A stretch of DNA of 44,830 nucleotides from Pseudomonadota bacterium (lineage in GTDB: Bacteria > Pseudomonadota > Gammaproteobacteria > UBA5335). The translations under genes were made by a program, and so were the position numbers. Location: NCBI GenBank assembly GCA_002862435.1, contig PKDC01000034.1:1-44830 (forward strand), in the 5' to 3' direction. A model generated the notes under the pieces. It was given only the letters and a program-made list of their open reading frames with translations. It was not told the DNA's origin and made no database searches. Positions 16,416-24,742 of the stretch are shown here, in pieces. The first letter of the stretch is position 1, and each line of letters opens with the position of its first letter.

Positions 16416-17177
16416 TCAGCGCGCCACCCAACCGCCATCCACCGGCAGCGCCGCGCCCGTGATGAAGCTGGCCCGGTCGGAACATAGCCAGGCCACGGCT
16501 TCACCGATCTCACCAGGCTGGCCCAGGCGGCCGATGGGTTCTGCGGCTGCAAAGCCGGCCGCCATGGCTGGATCGCCCGCGATCAAGCGATCGATCATGG
16601 CGGTCTGGATCACACCAGGGCAGACGGCATTGACCCGGATGGCGTGGGCTGCAAATTCCAGGGCGGCCGTCTTGGTCAGACCGATCAAGGCATGCTTGGA
16701 GGCGACATAGGCCGGCAGCCCCTCGAAGCCCACCAGCCCGGCGATGGAGGCCATGTTGACGATGGCGCCTCCGCCCTGCTGGCGCATCTGGCGCAGTTCG
16801 GCACGCAGGCAGTACCATGCGCCGGTCAGGTTGACGGCGAGCGTACGGGACCAGTTGGCGTCGCTGCATTCGGCGGTATTGTCGCGTTCCCCTTCGATGC
16901 CGGCGTTGTTGACCGCCCAGTCGAGGCGGCCGAAGCGTTCCACCGTGACCGCCACCAGCGCGTCCACGGCGGCCGCATCGGTCACGTCGGTGCGTCGGAA
17001 TTCGGCCTCCCCACCCTGTGCACGGATGAGCGCGACGGTTTCCTCGCCGCCTTCCACGTCCACGTCGGCCACCATCACCCGGGCGCCTTCCCGCGCCATC
17101 ACCAAGGCCGCGGCGCGACCGATGCCGCCGCCGGCTCCCGTGACCAATCCCGCTCGATTCAGCAGTTCATCACTCAT
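16416..17177 (-). CDS. Short-chain dehydrogenase/reductase (FabG/glucose-dehydrogenase-like SDR)
   Basis: 253 aa, ATG at 17177. Cofactor motif GAGGGIG at residues 14-20; the acidic residue after beta-2 (VADVD) favours NAD(H). NNAG is at about 90-93 and the catalytic residues are Ser144, Tyr157 and Lys161 (YVASK). The C-terminus FITGAALPVDGGWVAR is the standard end of the FabG-like group. Substrate cannot be predicted. It is convergent with the other SDR gene, which it does not closely resemble, so they are not a recent duplication. Confidence 0.9.
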   Translation of the reverse strand: MSDELLNRAGLVTGAGGGIGRAAALVMAREGARVMVADVDVEGGEETVALIRAQGGEAEFRRTDVTDAAAVDALVAVTVERFGRLDWAVNNAGIEGERDNTAECSDANWSRTLAVNLTGAWYCLRAELRQMRQQGGGAIVNMASIAGLVGFEGLPAYVASKHALIGLTKTAALEFAAHAIRVNAVCPGVIQTAMIDRLIAGDPAMAAGFAAAEPIGRLGQPGEIGEAVAWLCSDRASFITGAALPVDGGWVAR

Positions 17178-17394
17178 GGCCGTTTGCTCCTGATCCTGTG
17201 AATGAATGGAGCGGGCTCAGGCTGTGATGGCCGGTCGATCGGACCCCGGCCCGGCATGCCATGGCCCGGGATGTTCATGGGGAAAGCTTAGCTTGCCGAT
17301 TCACGCCGGTGGTGATGATCCTGTGACTCGCGATGCCTGTCGCGGATGTGGGTGCGCCTTGCAGCCGAGCTGCCCGCAAGACAAATGGCCTGGT

Positions 17395-17709
17395 TCACAG
17401 GCACTTGTAGACGCCGAAGGTCTGGCGACCGTTGACCACACCTGTCAGGGCCGAAACCGTGTCACCGCCCATGTCGATGGCGTTGTTCTTGGCCACACGC
17501 TGCAGGTCGGTTTCAACGGATACGCCGCGCCGCGCCAGGAAACCCACCCGATCCAGCACCTGGACCTTGGTCTGGCCAATTTCCGTGCAGCTTTTCACCC
17601 GCTCCAGCGGCAGGATCAAGACCTTGTCCGCACCCGGGCTCTTGGGGATGAAGGAACAAGCCGTCAGCAGCGCGGGCAAGAGGGCGATGAAGATCAATTT
17701 CTGTTTCAT
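17395..17709 (-). CDS. DUF4156 lipoprotein
   Basis: 104 aa, ATG at 17709. The signal peptide MKQKLIFIALLPALLTAC ends in a lipobox (LLTAC, Cys18), so it is a lipoprotein. The body matches DUF4156: GADKVLILPLERVKSC, IGQTKVQVLDRVGF, NAIDMGGDTV and a final NGRQTFGVYKC. Two conserved cysteines (about 41 and 103) could pair, as in the related RcsF-like fold. The start overlaps the stop of the crotonase gene by 4 bases, so it is the last member of the moaC-CDF-crotonase-lipoprotein operon. Function unknown; an envelope sensor or stress role is possible. Confidence 0.85.
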   Translation of the reverse strand: MKQKLIFIALLPALLTACSFIPKSPGADKVLILPLERVKSCTEIGQTKVQVLDRVGFLARRGVSVETDLQRVAKNNAIDMGGDTVSALTGVVNGRQTFGVYKCL

Positions 17710-18521
17710 GTACGGTCATTCTCCTGATGGGACTTTGCGGGGGAGGAGGCCTCACTCCGTGCCGGAGCAGCCGGCTGTTGTCTGGTGAAAAAAGCCTGCA
17801 TGGCGGCTCGGGCCTCGGCAGATTGTAACTGACGCGCAAAAGCTTGCACCTCTTGATTCAGCGCGGCATCAATGGCCGCCCGGTGAGGCGCGCGCAACAG
17901 GGCTTTGGTCTGTAGCAGCGCCTGGGGTGGCAGGTTCGCCAGTCGTTCGGCCTGGGCCTGCACGTGCGCCCGTAGCGCCTCGGCCTCAACCACGCCGTTG
18001 ATCAGCCCGGACTGGGCGGCCGTCGACGCATCCAGCGGCTCGCCGGACAACAGCATCGCGCTCGCCTGCTTGGCGCCTATCGCCAGGGGCAAGAGATAGG
18101 AGGCCGCTCCTTCCGGAACCAGCGCGAGGCGCGCAAACGGCAGCTCGAAACGGGCCTGGGGCGCTGCCCAGGCCAAATCGCAATGCAGCAGCATCGTGGT
18201 ACCGATGCCGACCGCCACGCCGGGCACTGCGGCCAGCAGCGGTTTGGAGAAGCGACTGATGGCATGCAGAAAGCGAATGACCGGGCTGTCGCCACCCAGG
18301 GGCGGATTTTTCAGGAAATCCTGCAAGTCGTTGCCCGCGGTGAAACAATTTCCGGCGCCCGTCAGGATCACGGCGCGCACATCCGGGTCGGCGGCGGCGG
18401 CTTCCAGGGCTTCGACCAGCGCCGCATACATGGCATGGGTCAGGGCGTTGCGCTTCTCGGGCCGGTTGAACGCGAGCGTCCAGACCGGGCCGGCACGCTC
18501 AATGAGAATGTCCGTGTTCAT
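17706..18521 (-). CDS. Enoyl-CoA hydratase/isomerase family protein (crotonase)
   Basis: 271 aa, ATG at 18521. Crotonase-fold enzyme acting on acyl-CoA. The start RPEKRNALTHAMYAAL and the oxyanion-hole regions GAGNCFTAGNDLQDF and VPGVAVGIGTTMLLHCDL are intact. At the catalytic position LALVPEGAAS keeps one glutamate (like isomerase-type members), while the first hydratase glutamate region reads GIGTTM without Glu. It is therefore more likely a delta3,delta2-enoyl-CoA isomerase-like enzyme than a true hydratase. The 5' end overlaps the CDF gene by 23 bases and the 3' end overlaps the lipoprotein gene. The last 20 residues are low-complexity. Confidence 0.88.
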   Translation of the reverse strand: MNTDILIERAGPVWTLAFNRPEKRNALTHAMYAALVEALEAAAADPDVRAVILTGAGNCFTAGNDLQDFLKNPPLGGDSPVIRFLHAISRFSKPLLAAVPGVAVGIGTTMLLHCDLAWAAPQARFELPFARLALVPEGAASYLLPLAIGAKQASAMLLSGEPLDASTAAQSGLINGVVEAEALRAHVQAQAERLANLPPQALLQTKALLRAPHRAAIDAALNQEVQAFARQLQSAEARAAMQAFFTRQQPAAPARSEASSPAKSHQENDRT

Positions 18522-19491
18522 GATGAGAGGGCTTCCGGTCCGGGGCGGGGCGCGTATCCGCCGGGTTTGAAGGGGGCGTCACGCGCCGCGCAGGGTCGTA
18601 GGGCATGCGATGCACCACCCAGGCCTGGGGTTCGGGCTGCAGGGTAACGTGGTGGATCTCGAAGCGCTCGGCAAGCAGTTGCCGCAGGCCACCCAGCAAG
18701 CTCGACCATTCCTCCAGGGTGTCCAGATCGACATGGGCGGACAGGGCGATGTGTCCGCTGGACAGCGTCCAGATGTGCAGGTCGTGGATGCCGCGCACGC
18801 CGGGGACTGCGGCCATGGCACGCCCCACGATCGCCAGATCCAGGTGGCCCGGCACCCCTTCCATGACGATCTGCAAACCCTCGCGCAGCACCCGCACGCT
18901 GCCCGCCAGCAGCAGGGCGCAAATCACCAGCGTCAGCAAGGGGTCGATGCGCATCCAGCCAGTGGCCAGGATCACCAGGCCCGAGAGCAAGGCCGCGACC
19001 GAGCCCAGCGCATCGCCGGCTACGTGCAAGACGGCAGCGCGGATGTTCAGGGTCCGTTGCCCGCGCAGCAGCAAGGCCAGCACGCCCAGGTTGAAGGCCA
19101 GCCCCACGGCCGCCACCAGCAACACCGCACCACCCGCTACGGGTTCCGGAGCTTGCAAGCGGCGCAAGGCCCCGAACAGCAGCGCCAACGCCAGGATCAG
19201 CATGATGAGCGCATTGGCCAGCGCGGCCACCACCTCCGCCCGCCCGAAGCCAAAGGAATGCTGCAGGCTGGCCGGCCGGCGCGCCAGTCGGGCCGCAATG
19301 GCGGCCAGGATCAGCGCCCCGGCGTCGGTGACCATGTGGCCCGCATCGCCCATCAGCGCCAGGGAATTGCCCCAGTAGCCGACACCGGCCTCGACGGCGG
19401 CGAAGGCCAGGGTGAGTCCGGTTGCCCAGGTCAGGCGGTGGGAACCCGCGTCGCCGTGATCATGGCCCTCATGAGCGTGGGAGTGCGCCAA
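18499..19491 (-). CDS. Cation diffusion facilitator (CDF), zinc-type exporter
   Basis: 330 aa. The start is a TTG at 19491 with GGAG, from the end of moaC, 9 bases upstream; no better start exists. CDF proteins export Zn2+ or other divalent metals from the cytoplasm in exchange for protons. Six transmembrane helices are visible, with the metal site residues in ALMGDAGHMVTDAG (helix II, HxxxD) and HVAGDALGSV (helix V, HxxxD), the pattern of Zn/Cd transporters. His-rich segments at both ends (HSHAHEGHDHGD and HHEHGHSH) would bind metal. The cytoplasmic domain has the IHDLHIWTLSSGHIALSAHV phrase of ZitB/CzcD. It lies 6 bases after moaC. Confidence 0.93.
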   Translation of the reverse strand: MAHSHAHEGHDHGDAGSHRLTWATGLTLAFAAVEAGVGYWGNSLALMGDAGHMVTDAGALILAAIAARLARRPASLQHSFGFGRAEVVAALANALIMLILALALLFGALRRLQAPEPVAGGAVLLVAAVGLAFNLGVLALLLRGQRTLNIRAAVLHVAGDALGSVAALLSGLVILATGWMRIDPLLTLVICALLLAGSVRVLREGLQIVMEGVPGHLDLAIVGRAMAAVPGVRGIHDLHIWTLSSGHIALSAHVDLDTLEEWSSLLGGLRQLLAERFEIHHVTLQPEPQAWVVHRMPYDPARRVTPPSNPADTRPAPDRKPSHHEHGHSH

Positions 19492-19497
19492 GGTCGT

Positions 19498-19971
19498 TTA
19501 CTCCGCCGCGCGCCAGTCGCCGGACTGGCCGCCGCTTTTTTCCAGCAGCCGGATGCCGTCGATGACCATGCCCCGCTCCAGGCTCTTGCACATGTCGTAA
19601 ACCGTCAGCAAGGCGACCTGCACCGCCGTCAGCGCCTCCATCTCGACCCCGGTGGGCGCGGTGGTCTGGGTGACGGCCTCGCAGCGCACTCCGGCATCGT
19701 TCAGTTCCAGGCGCACCGCCACGTGGGTCAGCGGCAGCGGGTGACACAGCGGGATCAGGTCGGCCGTGCGTTTGGCGGCCATGATGCCAGCGAGCTGGGC
19801 GATGGCCAGCACGTCGCCCTTGGGGGTCGCGCCCTGGGCGAGGGCCGCGCGGGTTTGGGCATTCAGGCGGATATGGCCTTCGGCCACCGCGCGCCGGATG
19901 GTGGCGGGCTTATGGCCGACATCCACCATGTGAGCGTTGCCCTGGGCATCGAAATGGCTGGAGCTGTTCAT
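19498..19971 (-). CDS. moaC: Cyclic pyranopterin monophosphate synthase MoaC
   Basis: 157 aa from the ATG at 19971; an ATG at 19980 is also possible, and longer starts run into the divergent moaD region. MoaC converts the MoaA product into cyclic pyranopterin monophosphate in molybdenum cofactor synthesis. The sequence has the family's [72 protein letters not shown] and a final [12 protein letters not shown]. All are intact. It is divergent from moaDE and leads an operon with the zinc exporter, crotonase and lipoprotein genes. Confidence 0.96.
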   Translation of the reverse strand: MNSSSHFDAQGNAHMVDVGHKPATIRRAVAEGHIRLNAQTRAALAQGATPKGDVLAIAQLAGIMAAKRTADLIPLCHPLPLTHVAVRLELNDAGVRCEAVTQTTAPTGVEMEALTAVQVALLTVYDMCKSLERGMVIDGIRLLEKSGGQSGDWRAAE

Positions 19972-20048
19972 GGACGGCATCGTTTCCGCGGCAACATCGG
20001 GATTAACATAGCATGCTCGACAGGCAGGCGAGCGGCGCGGAGGCAGCA

Positions 20049-20282
20049 ATGATTACAGTGCGGTTTTTCGCCAGTTTGCGCGAGCGGATGGGCCAGGAAA
20101 TGCGGCTATTGCCGGCTGGACCGTGCACGGTGCGCGAGGCCTGGGATCTGGCCACCGACCAGGCTCAGCCGCCCACGCACCTGTTGGCGGCCGTCAATCT
20201 GGAATACGCCGATTTCGATGCGCCCGTCGCCGATGGCGACGAAGTGGCTTTTTTCCCGCCGGTGACCGGGGGCGCAGCGTGA
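20049..20282 (+). CDS. moaD: Molybdopterin synthase sulfur carrier subunit MoaD
   Basis: 77 aa from the ATG at 20049, with GGAGG 6-7 bases before. MoaD is the small ubiquitin-like subunit that carries a thiocarboxylate on its C-terminal Gly-Gly to MoaE. It opens [15 protein letters not shown] as usual and shows [12 protein letters not shown] near the end. The chain ends GGAA rather than GG, so two residues follow the conserved pair; either processing, a tolerant variant, or a slip in the last codons should be considered. The stop overlaps the moaE GTG. Confidence 0.93.
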   Translation: MITVRFFASLRERMGQEMRLLPAGPCTVREAWDLATDQAQPPTHLLAAVNLEYADFDAPVADGDEVAFFPPVTGGAA

Positions 20283-20731
20283 TCGTTGGATTGCGCGCAG
20301 CGCCCTTTGCACCCTGGTCGCTGCTGGCCGAAGCCGAGCAGGCGCTCAGTCCGGCAGACCGGGATGGCTGCGGCGCGAGCAGCGTCTTCGTGGGCACCAT
20401 GCGCGCCGACAGCGGGCCGGCCCAGGTGCTGCGCATGCACCTGGAGCACTACCCGGGGATGACGGAACGCATGCTGGCGCGCATGGCCGATGCGGCGTGC
20501 AGCCGCTGGCCGCTACGGCAGGTGGTGCTGGTGCATCGGGTCGGCTGGGTCGCGCCGGGGGAAACACTGGTGGTGGCTGCGGCCTGGTCTGCCCATCGCG
20601 CCGGGGCCTTTGCCGCCTGCCGCTATTTGGTTGAAACCGTCAAGCACCAAGCGCCATTCTGGAAGCGGGAATGCCGCGCCGATGGCACCACCTCCTGGGT
20701 GACGGCCAACACGCCCGCCCCAGTGGAATGA
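20279..20731 (+). CDS. moaE: Molybdopterin synthase catalytic subunit MoaE
   Basis: 150 aa from the GTG at 20279, overlapping the moaD stop by 4 bases. MoaE with MoaD inserts the dithiolene sulfurs into the cyclic precursor. Recognisable parts are GASSVFVGTMRAD (conserved G...F.G..R), the LEHYPGMTERML segment, the VHRVGWVAPGETLVVAAAWSAHRAGAFAACRYLVETVKHQAPFWKRE block with the catalytic lysines (KHQAPFWK), and the expected length. It is convergent with ppa, with an inverted CCCCG/CGGGG repeat between (20733-20757). Confidence 0.94.
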   Translation: MIVGLRAAPFAPWSLLAEAEQALSPADRDGCGASSVFVGTMRADSGPAQVLRMHLEHYPGMTERMLARMADAACSRWPLRQVVLVHRVGWVAPGETLVVAAAWSAHRAGAFAACRYLVETVKHQAPFWKRECRADGTTSWVTANTPAPVE

Positions 20732-20762
20732 ACCCCGCACCCGATAGGCACGGGGCGCCGCG

Positions 20763-21299
20763 TCAGGACTTGGCCTTGGCCCGTTCGATGCCCGTGAGGA
20801 TCTCGGCTTCGGCGGCCTGCAGATCCTGCCAGCCTTCGACCTTCACCCACTTGCCTTTTTCCAGGTCCTTGTAGTGCTCGAAGAAATGGGTGATCTGGCG
20901 CAGGGTCAACTCGGGCACATCGTCCGTTCCCTGGATTTTGCTGTAGAGGCCGCCGGAGGTCTTGTCCACGGGCACCGCCAACACCTTTTGATCCTGTCCG
21001 GCCTCATCGCTCATGCTCAGCACGCCGATGGGGCGGCATTTGATGACACAACCCGGCACCAGCGGAAACGGTGTGATCACCAGCACATCCACCGGATCGC
21101 CGTCATCGGCCAGGGTGTGGGGGATGTAGCCATAATTGCAGGGGTAATGCATGGCGGTGGACATCAGCCGGTCCACGAACAGGGCGCCGCTGTCCTTGTC
21201 CACTTCGTACTTGACCGGATCGCCGCGCATGGGGATTTCAATGAGGACGTTGACCGACTTGGGGACATCGTCGCCGGCGGAAATACGATCCAGATTCAT
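20763..21299 (-). CDS. ppa: Inorganic pyrophosphatase (family I, soluble)
   Basis: 178 aa from the ATG at 21299, with GGAG 9 bases upstream. Hydrolyses pyrophosphate to phosphate, pulling biosynthetic reactions forward. The substrate-binding stretch [19 protein letters not shown] and the metal-binding signature [10 protein letters not shown] (about residues 64-73) are intact, as is [10 protein letters not shown]. The C-terminus [20 protein letters not shown] matches bacterial family I enzymes. It is divergent from adk. A perfect -10 TATAAT on the minus strand is at 21378-21383, though no good -35 was found with it. Confidence 0.96.
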   Translation of the reverse strand: MNLDRISAGDDVPKSVNVLIEIPMRGDPVKYEVDKDSGALFVDRLMSTAMHYPCNYGYIPHTLADDGDPVDVLVITPFPLVPGCVIKCRPIGVLSMSDEAGQDQKVLAVPVDKTSGGLYSKIQGTDDVPELTLRQITHFFEHYKDLEKGKWVKVEGWQDLQAAEAEILTGIERAKAKS

Positions 21300-21377
21300 G
21301 GTGTAAGGGCTCCATTGAGGGGATTCGGGAAATCCGGGCAGGGCGCTCAAGGGCCCGGACCCGGGGCGGGGCGGGCC

Positions 21378-21448
21378 ATTATATACTGCCGGCCGCATTG
21401 TCCCGATAGCCGCTTGAATTGACGCGACCCGCACCCGGCAGGTACTTT
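21378..21448. promoter_or_regulatory. Divergent ppa/adk promoter region
   Basis: Minus strand: a consensus -10 TATAAT at 21378-21383 facing ppa. Plus strand: TTGACG at 21419-21424, an 18-base spacer and TACTTT at 21443-21448 facing adk, giving a leader of about 60 bases. Confidence 0.5.
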
Positions 21449-21511
21449 ATCGCTCTTTGGTTTTCTGGCAACAGGGACGCTGCCGCGCGGTGGCGCGACG
21501 AGAGGACATTC

Positions 21512-22156
21512 ATGCGCATCGTGCTGTTGGGCGCCCCCGGATCGGGCAAAGGCACCCAGGCCAAGCTGTTGGTCGAACGTTTCAGTGTCCCGCAGATTTC
21601 CACCGGGGATCTGTTGCGGGCCGCAGTAACTGCCCAAAGTGCCTTGGGACTGAAGGCCAAGGCCGCGATGGATGCCGGCGAACTGGTCAGCGATGACATC
21701 GTCCTGGGCATGATCCGCGAGCGGCTTGCCGAGCCCGACGCCAAAGCCGGCTTCATCCTCGACGGATTCCCCCGCAACCGCGCGCAGGCCACGGCGCTGG
21801 ATGCGCTGCTCACCGAGCTGGGCCTGGGGATCGACCGCGCCATCCACATCCAGGTGCCGTTCGACGAGCTGCTCAAGCGCCTGGCCGGTCGCCGCACCTG
21901 CACCCAGTGCGGCGCACTCTACAATGTGTTCTTCTCGCCCCCCCGCCGCGCTGGCGTGTGCGACCGTTGCGATGGCGCGCTGATGCAGCGGGATGATGAC
22001 AACGAGCAGACCATCTCCCGCCGCCTGCGGGTGTATGAGGACCAGACCCAGCCGCTGATCGAGTACTACCAGGCGCAACAAAAGCTGGCCACGGTTCCCG
22101 GCAGCGGTGAGGTGGCCGAGATCCTGCAGCGGGTCATCGACGCTCTGCCGGCCTGA
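21512..22156 (+). CDS. adk: Adenylate kinase with Cys4 zinc-type lid
   Basis: 214 aa from the ATG at 21512. Interconverts ATP + AMP and 2 ADP. Nucleotide-binding GAPGSGKGTQA is at residues 8-18, the AMP-site ISTGDLLRAA at 29-38, and the DGFPRNRAQA stretch near 84-93. The lid carries four cysteines, C130-xx-C133 and C150-xx-C153, which fit a structural zinc site. This is standard in Gram-positive enzymes and in some Gram-negatives but absent from E. coli Adk, so the lid type is worth noting. It ends 6 bases before the stop of the convergent rnd gene. Confidence 0.96.
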   Translation: MRIVLLGAPGSGKGTQAKLLVERFSVPQISTGDLLRAAVTAQSALGLKAKAAMDAGELVSDDIVLGMIRERLAEPDAKAGFILDGFPRNRAQATALDALLTELGLGIDRAIHIQVPFDELLKRLAGRRTCTQCGALYNVFFSPPRRAGVCDRCDGALMQRDDDNEQTISRRLRVYEDQTQPLIEYYQAQQKLATVPGSGEVAEILQRVIDALPA

Positions 22157-22162
22157 AATCGC

Positions 22163-23299
22163 TCAGTCGGCCGGAAACGCGCCAGCGGATGCATCGGCCG
22201 GGTCCGCGTCCAGCCGGCTGAGCAGTTCCTCGCCGATCGCAGTGCGGCGCCAGCCCCGCAGCACCGGCACATCCCGCAGTCCCAGCACCAGCGCCTCCAG
22301 ATCGCGGCGCGGCGCCAGCACAGGCCCCTCCACGCCCAAGGCCGCCGCGCGCGCGCGCACCAACTGTCCCAGGCGCTTGAGGCACTGTTCCTGTTCAAGC
22401 GTCAGGGGATAAGGGACCGGCAGCGGATCCGGGGGCTGCGCCGCACCCTCGCGAATGGCGCCCATCAAGGCGTCGCCGTGGCGTCGCAGCAATGTCGACG
22501 ACACATCCGCCGCCGCCTCCAGGGCCGACAGTGCGTCCGGCCGCTGCTCGGCCCAGCGCAGCAGCACCTCGTCCTTGAGCAACCATTGGCGCGGCAGATC
22601 GCGCGCCTGCGCCTCGCGCTCGCGCCAGGCCGCCAGCGCCCGCAGCGCGCCCTGAGCAGGCGGTGGCAGCATGCGCCCGGCGCCGATGCGCTGCCAAGCC
22701 CGTTCCGGATCGATGCGGTAACGCGCGGGATCGGCCAGGGCCGTGTTGTCGGCCTCGGCCCAGGCCAGGCGGCCCGCGCGATCCAGAGCTTCCCCCAGAT
22801 GATCGTGCAGCGCGGCCAGATGGCGCACATCGTCCACGGCATAATCCAGTTCGGAGGCGCTCAAGGGTCGCCGCGACCAATCGCTGCGGGTGTGCAGCTT
22901 GGGCAGTGCGACGCCCAGCAGATTTTGCACCAAGGCGGCATAACCGATCTGTTGGCCATGCCCCAACAGGCTGGCGGCAATCTGGGTGTCGAACAGCGGC
23001 GCGGGCAGGCGTTCGGGCCGCGCCCGATGGAACAGCTCCAGATCCTGCCCGCCGGCGTGCAGAATCTTGACCGTCTCTGGGGCGTCCAGCAACGCGAACA
23101 ACGCCGTCCAGTCGGGAAGGGCGAGCGGATCCAGCAGCGCCAGCCCCCTGGGGCTCGCGAGCTGGATCAGGCACAACTGGGCATGGTAGGTGCGCTCCCG
23201 GACGAATTCCGTGTCCATGCCCAGCCAGGGCACCCCGGACCAGTCCGCCACCAGGCGTTCGAGGGCAGGGGCGGTATGGATAAAGACAAATTCGGACAT
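22163..23299 (-). CDS. rnd: Ribonuclease D
   Basis: 378 aa from the ATG at 23299. Processive 3'-5' exoribonuclease that trims tRNA and other stable RNA 3' ends. The DEDD exonuclease residues are visible: Exo I MDTEFVRERTY near residues 26-36, Exo II ILHAGGQDLELF, and Exo III YAVDDVRHL with the tyrosine of the DEDDy type. Two HRDC-like helical domains fill the C-terminal half (ALRALAAWREREAQARDLPRQWLLKDEVL). Length agrees with E. coli RNase D (375 aa). It is convergent with adk and divergent from mpl. Confidence 0.94.
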   Translation of the reverse strand: MSEFVFIHTAPALERLVADWSGVPWLGMDTEFVRERTYHAQLCLIQLASPRGLALLDPLALPDWTALFALLDAPETVKILHAGGQDLELFHRARPERLPAPLFDTQIAASLLGHGQQIGYAALVQNLLGVALPKLHTRSDWSRRPLSASELDYAVDDVRHLAALHDHLGEALDRAGRLAWAEADNTALADPARYRIDPERAWQRIGAGRMLPPPAQGALRALAAWREREAQARDLPRQWLLKDEVLLRWAEQRPDALSALEAAADVSSTLLRRHGDALMGAIREGAAQPPDPLPVPYPLTLEQEQCLKRLGQLVRARAAALGVEGPVLAPRRDLEALVLGLRDVPVLRGWRRTAIGEELLSRLDADPADASAGAFPAD

Positions 23300-23383
23300 G
23301 GGCGGATCAAACCGTGGCGGGGCCCGGGGCGGGCATTTGCTATGATGCCATGGCCGTAACGGCGGACGGGGAGATTCGGACCG

Positions 23384-24742
23384 GTGCACCTGCACATTTT
23401 GGGTATCTGCGGGACGTTCATGGGCGGGATCGCGGCCCTGGCGCAGGCGGCGGGGCACCGTGTCACCGGCTCGGACCAGCACGTCTATCCCCCCATGAGC
23501 GATCAGTTGCGCGAGTTGGGCGTCGCGGTGTGGGAGGGCTATGACCCCGCCCATCTGAACCCCGCACCCGATTGTGTGGTGGTGGGCAATATCATCAGCC
23601 GCGGCAATCCGCTCCTCGAAGCGGTCCTCGACCGCGGACTTCCCTACCTCTCCGGCCCCGAATGGCTGGCGCGCCATATTCTGGCGGAGCGCTGGGTACT
23701 CGCGGTCGCCGGCACCCACGGCAAGACCACGACCGCCAGCCTGCTGGCCCATATCCTCGATGCTGCGCATCTGGCGCCGGGGTTTCTCATTGGCGGCGTG
23801 CCGGGTAACTTCGGCCGCTCCGCCCGGCTAGGGCAAGCGCCGTTCTTCGTGGTGGAGGCGGATGAATACGACACCGCGTTTTTCGACAAGCGCGCCAAGT
23901 TCGTCCATTACCGCCCGCGCACGCTGATCCTCAACAACCTGGAATACGATCACGCGGACATCTACCCCGATCTGGCGGCGATCCAGCGCCAATTCCATCA
24001 CCTCATCCGCACCGTGCCCGGCAACGGGGCGCTGATCGTCAACGGCGAGGACAAGGCGCTGGCCGAGACCCTGGCCATGGGCTGCTGGACACCGGTCATC
24101 CCTTTCGGTCGCGCGGACGGCTGGCACGCACGCCTGTTGAGCGATGACGGCAGCACGTTCGAGGTGTGGGAGCGCGCGTCCCGCCGCGGCCGGATCGAAT
24201 GGCCTGCGTTCGGCGCGCACAATGTGGCCAATGCGCTGGCCGCCCTGCTGGCTGCGCGCCATGCCGGTGTTCCCCTGGAAATCGGTTGCGCGGCGCTGGC
24301 TTCTTTCGCCGGAGTGCGGCGGCGCCTGGAACAGCGGGGAGTGCAAGCTGGGGTGACCGTTTTCGATGATTTCGCCCATCACCCCACCGCCATTGCCGCC
24401 ACCGTCGCCGCCCTGCGCGCTCGCATCGGCGCGGCGCGGTTGGTGGCGGTGGTGGAGCTGCGTTCCAACACCATGCGCCTGGGCACCCATCGCGCGGAGC
24501 TGGCGGGCGCCTTGGCCGAGGCCGATCAGGTGTGGGTGGTGCCGCCTTTCCCGGTCGCCTGGGATGTGGCGGAGAGTCTCGCGCCGCTGGGCGCCAAGGC
24601 CCATGTGGCGGCGGATGCGGGCGCCCTGCTGGCGGGGCTGCTGCCGCAGCTGGCGGCGGGGGATCAGGTGTTGGTGATGAGCAACGGCGGCTTCGACGGC
24701 TTCCACGAGCGCCTGCTGCAGGCCCTGGAAATGCGCGCATGA
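23384..24742 (+). CDS. mpl: UDP-MurNAc:L-alanyl-gamma-D-glutamyl-meso-DAP ligase Mpl
   Basis: 452 aa from the GTG at 23384, with GGGGAG about 10 bases upstream. Mpl reattaches recycled murein tripeptide to UDP-MurNAc. The opening MHLHILGICGTFMGGIAALAQ is specific to Mpl, the ATP-binding loop is VAGTHGKTTTASLLAHIL (about residues 108-125), followed by EADEYDTAFFDKRAKFVHY and NNLEYDHADIYPD, both diagnostic. The C-terminal domain has FDDFAHHPTAIAATVAALR. Length matches E. coli Mpl (457 aa). Its stop overlaps the ubiX start (ATGA). Confidence 0.96.
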   Translation: MHLHILGICGTFMGGIAALAQAAGHRVTGSDQHVYPPMSDQLRELGVAVWEGYDPAHLNPAPDCVVVGNIISRGNPLLEAVLDRGLPYLSGPEWLARHILAERWVLAVAGTHGKTTTASLLAHILDAAHLAPGFLIGGVPGNFGRSARLGQAPFFVVEADEYDTAFFDKRAKFVHYRPRTLILNNLEYDHADIYPDLAAIQRQFHHLIRTVPGNGALIVNGEDKALAETLAMGCWTPVIPFGRADGWHARLLSDDGSTFEVWERASRRGRIEWPAFGAHNVANALAALLAARHAGVPLEIGCAALASFAGVRRRLEQRGVQAGVTVFDDFAHHPTAIAATVAALRARIGAARLVAVVELRSNTMRLGTHRAELAGALAEADQVWVVPPFPVAWDVAESLAPLGAKAHVAADAGALLAGLLPQLAAGDQVLVMSNGGFDGFHERLLQALEMRA

